Shown: piece after piece, positions 7,679 to 16,263 of the stretch
Layout: every line of letters starts with the position of its first letter
Position numbering within the stretch: the stretch's first letter is position 1
NCBI GenBank assembly: GCA_036397455.1
Contig: DASWIX010000058.1
Coordinates: 59,418 to 123,417 of the forward strand
Reading direction: 5' to 3'
From: JADFNB01 sp036397455
Lineage (GTDB): Bacteria; Gemmatimonadota; Gemmatimonadetes; Gemmatimonadales; GWC2-71-9
DNA length: 64,000 bases
Program-made: the position numbers and the translations under genes
Notes under the pieces: model-generated
What the model was told of the DNA's origin: nothing
The model's database searches: none
Seen by the model: only the letters and a program-made list of their open reading frames with translations

Positions 7679-10093
7679 CTAGCCTCTGACCTTGCCCAGG
7701 AGCCGACCGGTCGCGGCGGCGTCCTCGGGCCGCATTTCGTAACCGGAGAGTTGATAGGAGTAGTACTGGTAGACGCCGGATTCGCGCACGCCATTCAACA
7801 CCGCCCCGAGCACCCGCACCGGAAGCCGGTCAAGCACGTCGAGCTTCGCCTCGGCGAGTTGACGGTCGGTGATCCCGGTGCGGAGCACGACCACCATGTT
7901 ACCGGTAATCGTCCCCATGGCGAACGCATCGACCCCGGCGCCGAGCGGCGGACTGTCGATCAGGATGACCGAATAGGTCGAACGTAAGCTGTTGACCAGA
8001 TCCCGCATCGCGGGCGACCCCACGAGTTCGGGGGCGGTGGCCGCACGCGTGCCGCACGGGATAAACGACAACGCGGGTGACCCCGTTTCGTGGGTCACGT
8101 CCGCCAGTGCGGCCCGTCCCTCGAGCAAATCGGTCAGGCCCGGCTTGCGATCGACATCCATCGCGCGATGGAGCGTGCCTCGCCGCGCGTCGCCATCAAT
8201 AAGCAACGTGCGGTACCCGGCTTCCACGAAGGAGACCGCCAGATTGGCCGCGACGAACGACTTCCCGTCGCCCGTACCCGGGCTGGTCACCGTGACCAGC
8301 AGCGGTCCGGCGGCTCCCCACGCGTGGACCAGGTTAAGCCTCGTTCCACGGAGCGCCTCGATCACCGCGCCCGACGTGCCGTCGTCGCCGCGCCCGTTCC
8401 GCGGGGTCTTCATGTGGGGCACCACGCCGAGGATCATCAGGCCCATGTCGCTCGTCACCTGCTCCGGATAGCGCACCCGCTTGTCCAGGCGATCGAGGAC
8501 GACCGACATCGCCACGGCACATCCCAGCCCACCGAAGAGGCCGAGCAGGATCAGGGCAGGCGCCTGATTGCGGTCAGGATTGGTCGGCACGACGGCCTCA
8601 TCGAGGATGCTCACGTCGGGAACGGCACTCGCCTCGGCGAGCTGCGCCTCTTCGAATCTGGCTCGCAAGGTGGTGTACAGATCCTCCTGGATCGAGACGG
8701 CGCGCCGCAGACGAGCCTCCTGGATCACGCGCGGCGGAATCTGTTGCAGCTCCCGCGTCGCCGAGTTCACCCGCGCCGACAGCACGGCTTCCCTGGTCGT
8801 AATGTCCGCGATCAGCGCGCGGGCCAACCCCGGGATCGCCTCCGTTTCGAGCGCGCGGATTTCCGCGTCGAGCCGGCGGACGGCTTGGTGCTCGTCGGTG
8901 TACCGGGCCCTGAGCGCGCGGAGTTCCGCCTGTTTTTCGATCAGGTCCCCGGCCGCGTCGACGAGTTGCTTGGACCGCTGGACGGCGGGGATGACTTCGA
9001 GCGCCGCGGCCGCCAAGCCCGTTTCGCCGACGGCGCTGAGCGCCGCATCAATGGCTTCTCGATCCCTGCGGAGCTGTTCCTGTTCCAGCTTCATTTCGAA
9101 GAAATTGTCGAACACCGGATCACGCGTGATCTCGAGGCCCGCTGCGATCGGCGACTGGCTCTCGGACGGCAGGGTGATCGTCTCGACCCGGAAGCTCTCG
9201 AGCGCGATCTCCGCGCTCCGCAGGCTCTCTTCGGCATTGCCGAGCTGGTCATTGAGGACGCGCGCGAGCTCGGTCGCCTTTTCGCGCTTCAGCTCGGCCG
9301 CGACGGCCACGTAGCGCTGCACCACCGCGTTGACGGTTGCGGCGATCTTCTCCGGGTTGATGCCGGCGAGCTCGATGCCCAGGAAGTTCCCGTCCCGCGC
9401 GGTGCGCACCGAGAGGGACTGAGCCAGATTGCGCGCGGCGTCGCGCGGCCGGGTGAGGGTGAACACCACCGCCCGCCCGGGCGTCAGCTGGTCGGCCGGG
9501 GGGGCCCAAAGCAACCCCACGCGACCGCCGATCGAATCGCCGACGGCGGCCCGCTCGACCAGCGTTCCCTCCGAGGTCACGAGCGTCATGGCCCTGTCGT
9601 GTCCCACCCTGAGTGCATACGCGCCGGGACGGAACCGCTCCGCCAGCTCGAACCCATCGAACAACGGGAAATCTCCGGCGGCGCCGGGCCGCAGGTAGAG
9701 GCGCAGGGTCTCCACCGCGTCATCAAGGACGGCGTAGGACTTGAGGAGATCGACCCACCCGTCCGACTCCAGCAGCTGGGAGGGACGAATCGGCCCGCGG
9801 TCGGAGTCGCCCAGCCGTTCCGCTTTCGAGATCCAGATCGTAGCCTGCGCCGTGTATCTGGGCGGAAGGAACCGGGTCGCGGCGGTCCCCGCGGCAGCGC
9901 CGAGGATCGACATGACCGCGATGAGCCATTTGTACCGCAGGAGAGCCGCGACATAGCGCTTGAGGCCGGGACCCACCGAACCGTGTGCACCCGGCGGTGG
10001 CGGATTGAAGGCGCGCGGGATCGACGCGGCCACAGCCGGGACGCCGGCGGGTGCGCCGTTCGTCTGGTGAGGTATCGGAAGGTCGTTTGACAT
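7679..10093 (-). CDS. Wzc-like polysaccharide co-polymerase / BY-type tyrosine kinase
   Basis: An 804-residue inner-membrane protein that couples chain-length control to export. The order is: proline-rich N-terminus, first membrane helix about 55-75 (YKWLIAVMSILGAAAGTAATRF), a long periplasmic part with heptad-rich coiled coil, second membrane helix (APALILLGLFGGLGCAVAMSVVL), then a cytoplasmic kinase with Walker A GTGDGKS at about 606-612, Walker A' LLIDGDARRG and Walker B-like VILIDSPPLG. The C-terminus carries a tyrosine cluster (Y775, Y777, Y778, Y780, Y785), the usual autophosphorylation site. Partners are the SLBB protein and the CpsB-type phosphatase at 244-1008. ATG 10093 is chosen; ATG 10144 is possible. 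A sigma-54 promoter and two palindromic boxes lie upstream. Confidence 0.9.
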   Translation of the reverse strand: MSNDLPIPHQTNGAPAGVPAVAASIPRAFNPPPPGAHGSVGPGLKRYVAALLRYKWLIAVMSILGAAAGTAATRFLPPRYTAQATIWISKAERLGDSDRGPIRPSQLLESDGWVDLLKSYAVLDDAVETLRLYLRPGAAGDFPLFDGFELAERFRPGAYALRVGHDRAMTLVTSEGTLVERAAVGDSIGGRVGLLWAPPADQLTPGRAVVFTLTRPRDAARNLAQSLSVRTARDGNFLGIELAGINPEKIAATVNAVVQRYVAVAAELKREKATELARVLNDQLGNAEESLRSAEIALESFRVETITLPSESQSPIAAGLEITRDPVFDNFFEMKLEQEQLRRDREAIDAALSAVGETGLAAAALEVIPAVQRSKQLVDAAGDLIEKQAELRALRARYTDEHQAVRRLDAEIRALETEAIPGLARALIADITTREAVLSARVNSATRELQQIPPRVIQEARLRRAVSIQEDLYTTLRARFEEAQLAEASAVPDVSILDEAVVPTNPDRNQAPALILLGLFGGLGCAVAMSVVLDRLDKRVRYPEQVTSDMGLMILGVVPHMKTPRNGRGDDGTSGAVIEALRGTRLNLVHAWGAAGPLLVTVTSPGTGDGKSFVAANLAVSFVEAGYRTLLIDGDARRGTLHRAMDVDRKPGLTDLLEGRAALADVTHETGSPALSFIPCGTRAATAPELVGSPAMRDLVNSLRSTYSVILIDSPPLGAGVDAFAMGTITGNMVVVLRTGITDRQLAEAKLDVLDRLPVRVLGAVLNGVRESGVYQYYSYQLSGYEMRPEDAAATGRLLGKVRG

Positions 10094-10179
10094 GATCGGC
10101 CGGTGCCGCTCCTTCACACGGTTTCGCGGGGTTCTCCCATCCATCAGCCGACGGCCGGGGTCTTCCCGCGAGACGCTCC

Positions 10180-10195
10180 CGCAATACTAATACCG
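10180..10195 (-). promoter_or_regulatory. Candidate sigma-54 promoter for the Wzc-like gene
   Basis: Read leftward: CGGTATT-AGTA-TTGCG. The invariant GG and GC have the required 12-nt register and the -12 TTGC is intact; the -24 half is a weaker match (GGTAT for GGCAC). The nearest palindromic box begins 93 bp upstream. Confidence 0.5.
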
Positions 10196-10287
10196 CCCGC
10201 GCGCACAATGCGGATTGTGCGGAACCCCAACCAACCGTTCGAGTTATTGAGGTCCCGCCCAGGGAAACCGACGGCGCGCCCGGAATG

Positions 10288-10305
10288 TGTTGCAGATAGA
10301 CAACA
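10288..10305. promoter_or_regulatory. Palindromic enhancer-like box 1 (TGTTGC-AGATAG-ACAACA)
   Basis: Matches TGTTGC-N6-GCAACA at 11 of 12 arm bases. It lies upstream of the leftward -24/-12 element at 10180-10195 and 41 bp (start to start) from the second box, so both would face the same side of the DNA helix. Confidence 0.65.
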
Positions 10306-10328
10306 GCTCGGCTTTTTGGGGCCTGTAC

Positions 10329-10346
10329 TGTTGGGTCATCGCAACA
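10329..10346. promoter_or_regulatory. Palindromic enhancer-like box 2 (TGTTGG-GTCATC-GCAACA)
   Basis: Matches TGTTGC-N6-GCAACA at 11 of 12 arm bases. It is the second of a tandem pair about four helical turns apart, as is common for cooperative binding of NtrC-type activators. Confidence 0.65.
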
Positions 10347-10517
10347 GCTTGGGGTTGCGATTCTCGGAAGTTATTGCTAATTCAGGCGTTCGCACGTCGC
10401 ACCGAAACGCCGTATCACGGCCCGATGTCTGCGTCTAGGGTCGCCGAGCGGCGCCGGCAGGCGGTTCGAGCTTGCAGGGGCCGATAATGACGACCTTGCA
10501 GCTGGAGGCATGATTCG

Positions 10518-12050
10518 ATGGCATCGGTACCGGTCCATCACAATGGCGACCCAGGTTCGGCCGGTATTCCGCCGATCCCGGAGCTTTCGGCGGACGCCAA
10601 GCTCAGCCTGCGGGTGCTGCTCGTCGACGACGAGCGGACCCTGCGCGAGAGCTGCCGGTCGTTCCTGGAGACCGAGGGCTACACGGTCGAGACGTCGAGC
10701 AAGGGCAAGGAGGCGCTCGACCAGATCGGGCGGCGCCAGTACGACATCGTCCTGCTGGATCTCTATATGGCAGACGTGTCCGGGATGCAGCTGCTCGAGC
10801 AGTGTCTGCTGCAGAACCCGGACGTGATCGCGATCGTCATGACGGGCAATCCCAGTGTGGCGTCGAGCGTGGAGGCGCTTCGGAAGGGAGCGTGGGATTA
10901 TCTCCCCAAGCCGTTCTCGGCAACCCAGCTTCAGATCCTCATCGGGCGCGCCGCGCACGCCGTGATGGTGGCGCGAGAGACCTCCGAGTTGAACGCGGCA
11001 GTCGGCAAGGAGCACGGGCACAGCGACAAGATCACCGTCCTGGGAACCGCACCACCATTCCACCGGTCAATCGAACTGGCGCGCAAGGTGGCCCGGACCG
11101 ATGCGTCGGTGTTTCTGAACGGCGAGAGCGGTACCGGCAAGGAGTTGTTCGCACAGTTCATACATCAAAACAGCCGGCGCAGCTCCCGTCCGTTGGTCGC
11201 CATCAATTGCGCCGCGCTGCCTGAAGCGCTGCTCGAGTCCGAGATGTTCGGTCATCGCAAGGGGGCGTTCACCGGCGCGGTGCGGGACAAGCCGGGCCTC
11301 CTGGAGGCCGCGAACGGCGGGACGATGTTCCTCGACGAAGTGACCGAGATGTCCAAGCCCATCCAGGCGAAGCTCCTGCGCGTCATTCAGGACGGCGTGG
11401 TCCGTCGCGTGGGCAGCGAGACCATCGACGCGGTCGTGAACGTCCGGTTCATCGCCGCCACGAACCGGGATCCCGAGGAGGCGGTCGAAGACGGCGTGCT
11501 CCGGGAAGACCTGTACTACCGCCTGCGCGTCGTGCCCATTCCGATTCCCCCTTTGCGTGAACGGCAAGACGATATCCCCTTGTTAGCCAACCACTTCTTG
11601 CGTTACTATTGGTCCCGCCATCGCGATCCCGGTGAGCCGGCTCCACAGCTCTCAGAATCGGCCATGCGCGCCCTCTGTTCGTATGTCTGGCGCGGCAACG
11701 TGCGGGAACTCCAGAACGTCGTCGAGCACGCGGTGGTGTTGGCGGAGCCGGCCTCCGTCATCCAGGCGGGGCAGCTGCCGATCATCGCCGGCAGCGGAAT
11801 GTCGGAGCCGGCGTACCAGGCAGTGGGCCCGTCGCTGGTCGAGATCCAGGACGAGCCGTACCACGTTGCGCGCGATCGCGTTCTGGCCGAGTTCGAGTTG
11901 CGCTATCTGACCGCGCTGGTCAACCGGGCGAACGGCAACATGTCCAAAGCCGCCCGCGTCGCGGGCGTCGATCGGACAACGCTCTATCGGCTCATGGAAA
12001 AGCACGGGCTGCAGCGGGAGACGATCATGGTGGGGGCGGACGAAGTGTAA
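10518..12050 (+). CDS. NtrC/PrsR-type sigma-54-dependent response regulator
   Basis: A 510-residue transcription activator. The receiver domain (about 32-150) has D37-D38 and phospho-acceptor D81 (IVLLDLYMADVSG). The AAA+ domain (about 172-410) has Walker A GESGTGK at 202-208, a canonical GAFTGA loop at 249-254, which contacts sigma-54, and Walker B MFLDEV around 270-275. A Fis-type helix-turn-helix closes the protein (KAARVAGVDRTTLYRLMEKHGL). Exosortase/PEP-CTERM loci commonly carry such an activator (PrsR) with a kinase. The histidine kinase gene follows 99 nt downstream. It is the obvious candidate to bind the TGTTGC-N6-GCAACA boxes found throughout the locus; that assignment is inference. 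Confidence 0.92.
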   Translation: MASVPVHHNGDPGSAGIPPIPELSADAKLSLRVLLVDDERTLRESCRSFLETEGYTVETSSKGKEALDQIGRRQYDIVLLDLYMADVSGMQLLEQCLLQNPDVIAIVMTGNPSVASSVEALRKGAWDYLPKPFSATQLQILIGRAAHAVMVARETSELNAAVGKEHGHSDKITVLGTAPPFHRSIELARKVARTDASVFLNGESGTGKELFAQFIHQNSRRSSRPLVAINCAALPEALLESEMFGHRKGAFTGAVRDKPGLLEAANGGTMFLDEVTEMSKPIQAKLLRVIQDGVVRRVGSETIDAVVNVRFIAATNRDPEEAVEDGVLREDLYYRLRVVPIPIPPLRERQDDIPLLANHFLRYYWSRHRDPGEPAPQLSESAMRALCSYVWRGNVRELQNVVEHAVVLAEPASVIQAGQLPIIAGSGMSEPAYQAVGPSLVEIQDEPYHVARDRVLAEFELRYLTALVNRANGNMSKAARVAGVDRTTLYRLMEKHGLQRETIMVGADEV

Positions 12051-12149
12051 CGATCCGGGTTTCCCAGTTCCCCGCAGCATTCCGCTCCACGGATACGTTC
12101 ACCTGCATGACGGTGCGTTAGATGATCGAACGTAGTCGCCACGCCTGGA

Positions 12150-13277
12150 ATGAGGACCACACCCGTTAGCGCACCCGAACAGGCGCGCACCGGGAGCCCG
12201 CGGGCGGTTGCTGCCGATCGCCGTCGGTCGGGGGAGGCAGTGGCGCGTCGCGCGCTCACGGCCGCCGCCGAGCGGGTGATCGAGTCGGTCCAAGTGGGCG
12301 ACGCGAGCACGGACGGGGAACTGCGCGATACGCTTCGCGTGTTGGTCGATGCGGTTGAGCGCGGCGTCAGGGCCCCCACCCATCTCGATCCGCGCGTGCG
12401 CACCGCGTTCGGTCGGCGGCTGCTGGAAGAGCTTCGCGGCGCGCTGGTCTCCGAGTGGTCCGGCATGAGCATCGTGCCCGACGCCAACGAAATGGTGGCG
12501 GTGCTCGCGGGTATCGAGGGCGTGCGCCAGGCCTCCGAGCCCGATTGGGACGCGCAGTTTGCCAGTCGACTCAGCGCGCCGGACGGTCTCCAACTCGTGA
12601 TCGAAGTCGGACACGACCTGCGCTCACCGCTCACATCAATCCTCTTCCTGGCCGAGACGCTGCAACGCGGTCAAAGCGGGCCGGTCAATGCAGCGCAGCA
12701 CCGGCAGCTCGGGTTGATCTACAGTGCCGCGCTCGGATTGAGCACGATGGCGTCGGACGTGATCGAACTCGCGCGGGGCGGACGCCAACTCGCCGAAGAC
12801 CGCCCCGTACCGTTTTCGGTCACCGATATCCTCGAATCCGTTCACGACATCGTGCTGCCGATGGCCGAAGAAAAAGGGCTCGAGGTGCGGTTCGCCCCAC
12901 CGGCGGGAGATCATCGGCTGGGTCATCCACAAGCGCTCAGCCGGGTCTTGCTCAACCTCACGACCAACGCACTCAAGTTCACGCAGTACGGCCACGTCGA
13001 GATCACCGCGCGCGCCGTGGGCCTCACGCGAATGGAGTTTTCGGTCCAGGACACCGGACCGGGAATCAACCCGGCCGCGCTCGACACACTGTATCAGCCG
13101 TTTCGGCCCGGCTCGGAGGGGACCGACCGGTTCACCTTCTCCGGCACCGGATTGGGGCTGGCGCTGTGCCGCCGGCTGGTCGAGGCCATGGGTTCAGGGC
13201 TGGAGTTCGCAACCGAGCCGGAGGTGGGCACGAGGTTTCACTTCTCGATCGACCTTCCACCGGCCAGCCTACTGTAA
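12150..13277 (+). CDS. Soluble sensor histidine kinase
   Basis: A 375-residue kinase without membrane segments. The N-terminal 140 residues are helical and unrecognised. The dimerisation/phosphoacceptor helix carries H155 (EVGHDLRSPLTSI). The ATPase domain has the N box (LLNLTTNALKFT, N273), G1 (DTGPGI, 301-306) and G2 (GTGLGLAL, 332-339). It lies just after the sigma-54 activator and is its likely phosphodonor. PrsK kinases of other PEP-CTERM loci are membrane proteins, so a soluble kinase here would have to sense a cytoplasmic cue or use another sensor. ATG 12150 has no strong ribosome site. Confidence 0.88.
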   Translation: MRTTPVSAPEQARTGSPRAVAADRRRSGEAVARRALTAAAERVIESVQVGDASTDGELRDTLRVLVDAVERGVRAPTHLDPRVRTAFGRRLLEELRGALVSEWSGMSIVPDANEMVAVLAGIEGVRQASEPDWDAQFASRLSAPDGLQLVIEVGHDLRSPLTSILFLAETLQRGQSGPVNAAQHRQLGLIYSAALGLSTMASDVIELARGGRQLAEDRPVPFSVTDILESVHDIVLPMAEEKGLEVRFAPPAGDHRLGHPQALSRVLLNLTTNALKFTQYGHVEITARAVGLTRMEFSVQDTGPGINPAALDTLYQPFRPGSEGTDRFTFSGTGLGLALCRRLVEAMGSGLEFATEPEVGTRFHFSIDLPPASLL

Positions 13278-13522
13278 AGCCCCATAAGGACCTAAGCGGT
13301 TGCCATTGTGTGGCAGGCTGACCACATGAGATGGCGACGCGCTACGCAGCACGACCGCCGTACCCTTACCGCAACACAGCATAACTCATTGTAATACCAC
13401 AACTTAAACTGGCACATCGGACGCGGCACCCCCCGCACGGCCCTTGCCTGCCACAGCGGGTCAAGTCGCGGATCACCCGCGAGTTAGGGGTGGCCCAACC
13501 CTGGACCCGTTGTGGAGTTCGA

Positions 13523-14239
13523 GTGACCACAAGCCAGTTCCCGATCGCAGCCCCTTCAATGGCACCGCGCGCCGTGCGCGTCCGCAGCCGCTCCGAGCGA
13601 GCACGGCGCGTCTTGAACGTGGTGGTTGCGGCGATCGGTCTTCTCGTCTTGACGCCGGTCATGTTGTTGGTCGCTGGCCTGGTCTTCCTGACCTCACGCG
13701 GGCCGGTTATCTACACCCAGACCAGAGTCGGGCTCGATCGACGCTGCCGGGATCGCCGAACCGGGAGGCGAGCGGGAGCGGGACGACGGGACAGCGATCA
13801 AGGTGGCTGCCCGTTCGTGATCTACAAGTTCCGCACGATGCGGTGCGACCACAGGCCCGGCAACCAGGTATGGGCAAGCCCGGACGACCCGCGCATCACC
13901 ACGGTGGGGCGGATCCTCAGGAAGTACCGGATCGATGAACTCCCTCAGCTCTGGAACGTGCTGCTCGGCGACATGAACATCGTGGGGCCGCGTCCCGAAC
14001 AGCCGCGAATCTTCGCGCAACTGCGTGACGAAGTCGACCGATACCCCGAGCGGCAGCGCGTGCGCCCGGGCATTACGGGATGGGCCCAGATCAACCACCA
14101 TTACGACGCGTCGATCGCCGACGTCGAGCGCAAAGTGGCATTCGATCTCGAATATGTCGGTCGCCAATCCACCCTCGAAGATCTGCGGATCATGGCTCGA
14201 ACGTTCCCGGTAATCATGTTCAAGCGCGGAGGATGGTGA
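13523..14239 (+). CDS. Initiating sugar transferase (undecaprenyl-phosphate glycosyl-1-phosphate transferase)
   Basis: A 238-residue member of the bacterial sugar transferase family (WcaJ/PglC-type catalytic domain). It moves a sugar-1-phosphate from a nucleotide sugar to undecaprenyl phosphate and starts the repeat unit at the inner membrane. Visible features are one hydrophobic hairpin (VLNVVVAAIGLLVLTPVMLLVAGLVFL), the KFRTM motif, DELPQLWNVLLGDMNIVGPRPEQP and RPGITGWAQINHHY. Between the membrane segment and KFRTM there is an arginine-rich insertion (RRCRDRRTGRRAGAGRRD). It lacks the extra N-terminal helices of full WbaP proteins. GTG 13523 has GGAG 5 nt upstream. It overlaps the exosortase gene start, so the two are coupled. 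Confidence 0.92.
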   Translation: MTTSQFPIAAPSMAPRAVRVRSRSERARRVLNVVVAAIGLLVLTPVMLLVAGLVFLTSRGPVIYTQTRVGLDRRCRDRRTGRRAGAGRRDSDQGGCPFVIYKFRTMRCDHRPGNQVWASPDDPRITTVGRILRKYRIDELPQLWNVLLGDMNIVGPRPEQPRIFAQLRDEVDRYPERQRVRPGITGWAQINHHYDASIADVERKVAFDLEYVGRQSTLEDLRIMARTFPVIMFKRGGW

Positions 14240-15120
14240 CCGTGGCTCAGAGCGTTGCCACTGCTCCGGATCCTGGGCAGGCTTTGCGAAGGTCGGCACC
14301 GGTCATCCTCACCGCGCTGACCTTCGTCGCATTGTTCTGGCAGCCCATGGCGACGCTGCTGCGCGATTGGTGGACCGACCCGGATGCGGGACACGGCTTG
14401 TTGCTCTTCCCCGTCGCGCTCTACCTCGGCTGGAGGCGAGGGGTGCGGCACGACGCCGGGCCCATGCCTCTGGCGGGGCTGGCCATCCTCACTTCCGCCG
14501 TCGTCCTGCGGTACCTGTCGGGTCTGGCCGCGGAGCTGTTCACGATGCGCGTGTCCTTGTTCATGGGTGTCGCGGCACTGATCGTATTCGTATACGGGAC
14601 GAAACAACTCGTGCATTGGTGGCTGCCGCTCGCGCTGCTGGTGCTCAGCATCCCGTTGCCGGCGGTGGTCATCGGCACGCTCGCGCTCCCCCTCCAGTTC
14701 AAGGCATCCGAGTTCGGTGCGGCGCTACTCGAGTGGCGCCACGTTCCTGTCCTCTTGGAGGGGAACGTCATCCGGCTCCCCGGGCAGTCGTTGTTCGTGA
14801 CTGAGGCGTGCAGCGGTCTTCGATCGTTGACGGCGCTGCTGGCGCTGGGGTTGCTGATCGGCGGCGTCTGGCTCCGGTCGCCAGCATTTCGCGTCCTCTT
14901 GGTGGCGCTCACGATCCCGGTGGCCATGTTGGTTAACGGGATACGGGTGTTCCTCACGGGATTCTTCGTCTACTACGTGGATCCCCGTTTGGCCGAGGGG
15001 TTCATGCATTACACGGAGGGCTGGGCACTCTTCGTGATGGCCTTCCTGGTGCTGGGCGTTGCGGCGTGGCTGCTCGCGCGCATCGAGAATCGCGGAGCCG
15101 CACCGGAGGCGCTCGCATGA
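14233..15120 (+). CDS. Exosortase (PEP-CTERM transpeptidase)
   Basis: A 295-residue integral membrane cysteine protease/transpeptidase with about eight hydrophobic segments. The exosortase triad is present: C193 in EACSGLRSL, R238 in VNGIRVF and H259 in FMHYTEGW. It cleaves the C-terminal PEP-CTERM tail of exported proteins at the inner membrane; the substrate encoded here is the protein at 16260-16856. The gene starts inside the 3' end of the sugar transferase gene (ATG 14233) and overlaps the EpsI gene by 4 nt (ATGA). EpsI is a separate polypeptide here, not fused to the exosortase as in many proteobacterial systems. Confidence 0.93.
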   Translation: MVTVAQSVATAPDPGQALRRSAPVILTALTFVALFWQPMATLLRDWWTDPDAGHGLLLFPVALYLGWRRGVRHDAGPMPLAGLAILTSAVVLRYLSGLAAELFTMRVSLFMGVAALIVFVYGTKQLVHWWLPLALLVLSIPLPAVVIGTLALPLQFKASEFGAALLEWRHVPVLLEGNVIRLPGQSLFVTEACSGLRSLTALLALGLLIGGVWLRSPAFRVLLVALTIPVAMLVNGIRVFLTGFFVYYVDPRLAEGFMHYTEGWALFVMAFLVLGVAAWLLARIENRGAAPEALA

Positions 15121-15755
15121 GAGAACCCGTGCGCTGGCTCCCGAGTGTGACCTTGGGCCTTGGCGTCGCGCTGACGTCCGGGTTGCGGGCGCAGCACGAC
15201 ATGCCGCTGGCCCAACCGCTCGACGCGGCCGTGGCGTTCCGGATCACCGGCTTCGCGGGCGAGGATGCCACGCTGCCGGAGAACGAGCGCCGCGTGGCCG
15301 GCGTGTCGTCCTACGTCCTGCGGAACTTCGTGGCGGCCGATACGTCGTCCTGGTTCTCCGTTTACGTGGGGTACTACAGTAGCCAGACGCAGGGGCAGAC
15401 CATACATTCGCCCAAGAACTGTCTGCCGGGAGCCGGCTGGGAGGCGTTAGCGTCACAACAGGACACACTGACCACGGACGCAGGTCCCGCGCTCGTCAAT
15501 CGCTACTTGATCCAAAACGGCGACGTCCGCGCGCTGGTGCTGTACTGGTACCAGGGGCGCGGGCGGGTGGCCGCCAGCGAATACGCCGTGAAGTGGAATC
15601 TCCTCAGGGACGCCGCGTTCCGCGGGCGTACCGAGGAGGCGTTGGTTCGTATCGTGGTACCGATCGAGGACAACGAGGCGGAGTCACTTGAACTCTCGAG
15701 ACGAGTCGCCCAACGACTCATCCCGGCGGTCGCGGCCGCCCTCCCGGCAACGTGA
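15117..15755 (+). CDS. EpsI-domain protein
   Basis: A 212-residue exported protein: short N-terminal hydrophobic signal (LPSVTLGLGVALTSGLRAQ), then an EpsI domain with the typical block VYVGYYSSQTQGQTIHSPKNCLPGAGWE (H97, C102) and a C-terminal part with VLYWYQGRGR. EpsI proteins accompany or are fused to exosortases in polysaccharide loci; their biochemical role is not settled. The ATG overlaps the exosortase stop in an ATGA, so translation should be coupled. The hydrophobic N-terminus implies a periplasmic location. Confidence 0.88.
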   Translation: MREPVRWLPSVTLGLGVALTSGLRAQHDMPLAQPLDAAVAFRITGFAGEDATLPENERRVAGVSSYVLRNFVAADTSSWFSVYVGYYSSQTQGQTIHSPKNCLPGAGWEALASQQDTLTTDAGPALVNRYLIQNGDVRALVLYWYQGRGRVAASEYAVKWNLLRDAAFRGRTEEALVRIVVPIEDNEAESLELSRRVAQRLIPAVAAALPAT

Positions 15756-15762
15756 ACGTGAT

Positions 15763-16263
15763 ATGGCAACCGTCCCGCTAGCACGCCCATCGGGTCGCGC
15801 GAGAGCCTACGGCGCCGACATGTTCGGTGCACACGTCGCGCTCGGCTGCTGGGCGGCCGCCGCGCTGTTCGGCCTCGGAACGACCATCGACTCGGGCGTG
15901 TTGTGGCTGGCTCAGCACCAACCAACGGTTGAGTGGGAGTTCGTCGCCCTCACGCGCAGCATCGACGCGGTCCCACGAGCGGTGTTGAGCGTCGCACTCG
16001 TCTACGCCGCGCTGTTCTTCGGCGGCCGCAGTTCGATGCTCGGATACCGCCTGGTCGCGGCCGCACTGCTCTTGATCGGTACCATTAGCGCCGCATTGGG
16101 CGCCATGCTCGTCATGGACTATTTCATCATCGTGGATAGCGTGGCGCCCGACGCCGTGGCGGTGTTCCGCAGTACGGTGTTCAAGGCGCTCGCGCTGGTG
16201 ACGATGTACGTCGCCGTGTTGTTCCCCCTCGGCCTACTGGGCCTTCGGAGGCCAAGGTCATGA
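15763..16263 (+). CDS. Four-helix membrane protein of unknown function
   Basis: A 166-residue protein with four clear hydrophobic segments (AHVALGCWAAAALFGLGTTI; AVLSVALVYAALFF; LVAAALLLIGTISAALGAMLVM; VFKALALVTMYVAVLFPLGLLGL) and few charged residues between them. No family is recognised. It lies 7 nt after EpsI and overlaps the PEP-CTERM gene start by 4 nt, so it belongs to the exosortase operon and may assist processing or retention of the PEP-CTERM protein. That role is inferred from position only. Confidence 0.75.
   Translation: MATVPLARPSGRARAYGADMFGAHVALGCWAAAALFGLGTTIDSGVLWLAQHQPTVEWEFVALTRSIDAVPRAVLSVALVYAALFFGGRSSMLGYRLVAAALLLIGTISAALGAMLVMDYFIIVDSVAPDAVAVFRSTVFKALALVTMYVAVLFPLGLLGLRRPRS

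Larger units (their letters stand above)
10094..10517. other. Divergent regulatory region between the Wzc-like gene and the sigma-54 activator gene
   Basis: A 424-bp region that is not protein-coding unless the kinase gene starts at 10144. It contains a leftward -24/-12 element (10180-10195), a perfect 8-bp inverted repeat CGCACAAT-GCGG-ATTGTGCG at 10202-10221 directly behind it, and two TGTTGC-N6-GCAACA-type boxes (10288-10305 and 10329-10346) 41 bp apart. No convincing sigma-54 promoter faces the activator gene, so that gene is probably read from an ordinary promoter. Confidence 0.7.

Noticed and set aside
8090..10090. Long open frame (666 codons) antisense to the Wzc-like gene
   Set aside because: A shadow of a conserved gene in GC-rich DNA; its translation is Arg/His/Gly-rich without recognisable domains. 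The same applies to long antisense frames at 2179-3327, 23378-25078, 32044-33879, 45769-47949, 49682-52162, 53759-55648 and 58091-59929.
13410..13425. Possible sigma-54 promoter upstream of the sugar transferase/exosortase operon (TGGCACA-TCGG-ACGCG)
   Set aside because: The -24 half is perfect and GG/GC are in register, but the -12 reads ACGC instead of TTGC, and the only nearby box-like sequence (13359-13376) has 9 of 12 bases and is just 33 bp away. Too weak to list, although control of this operon by sigma-54 would be expected.
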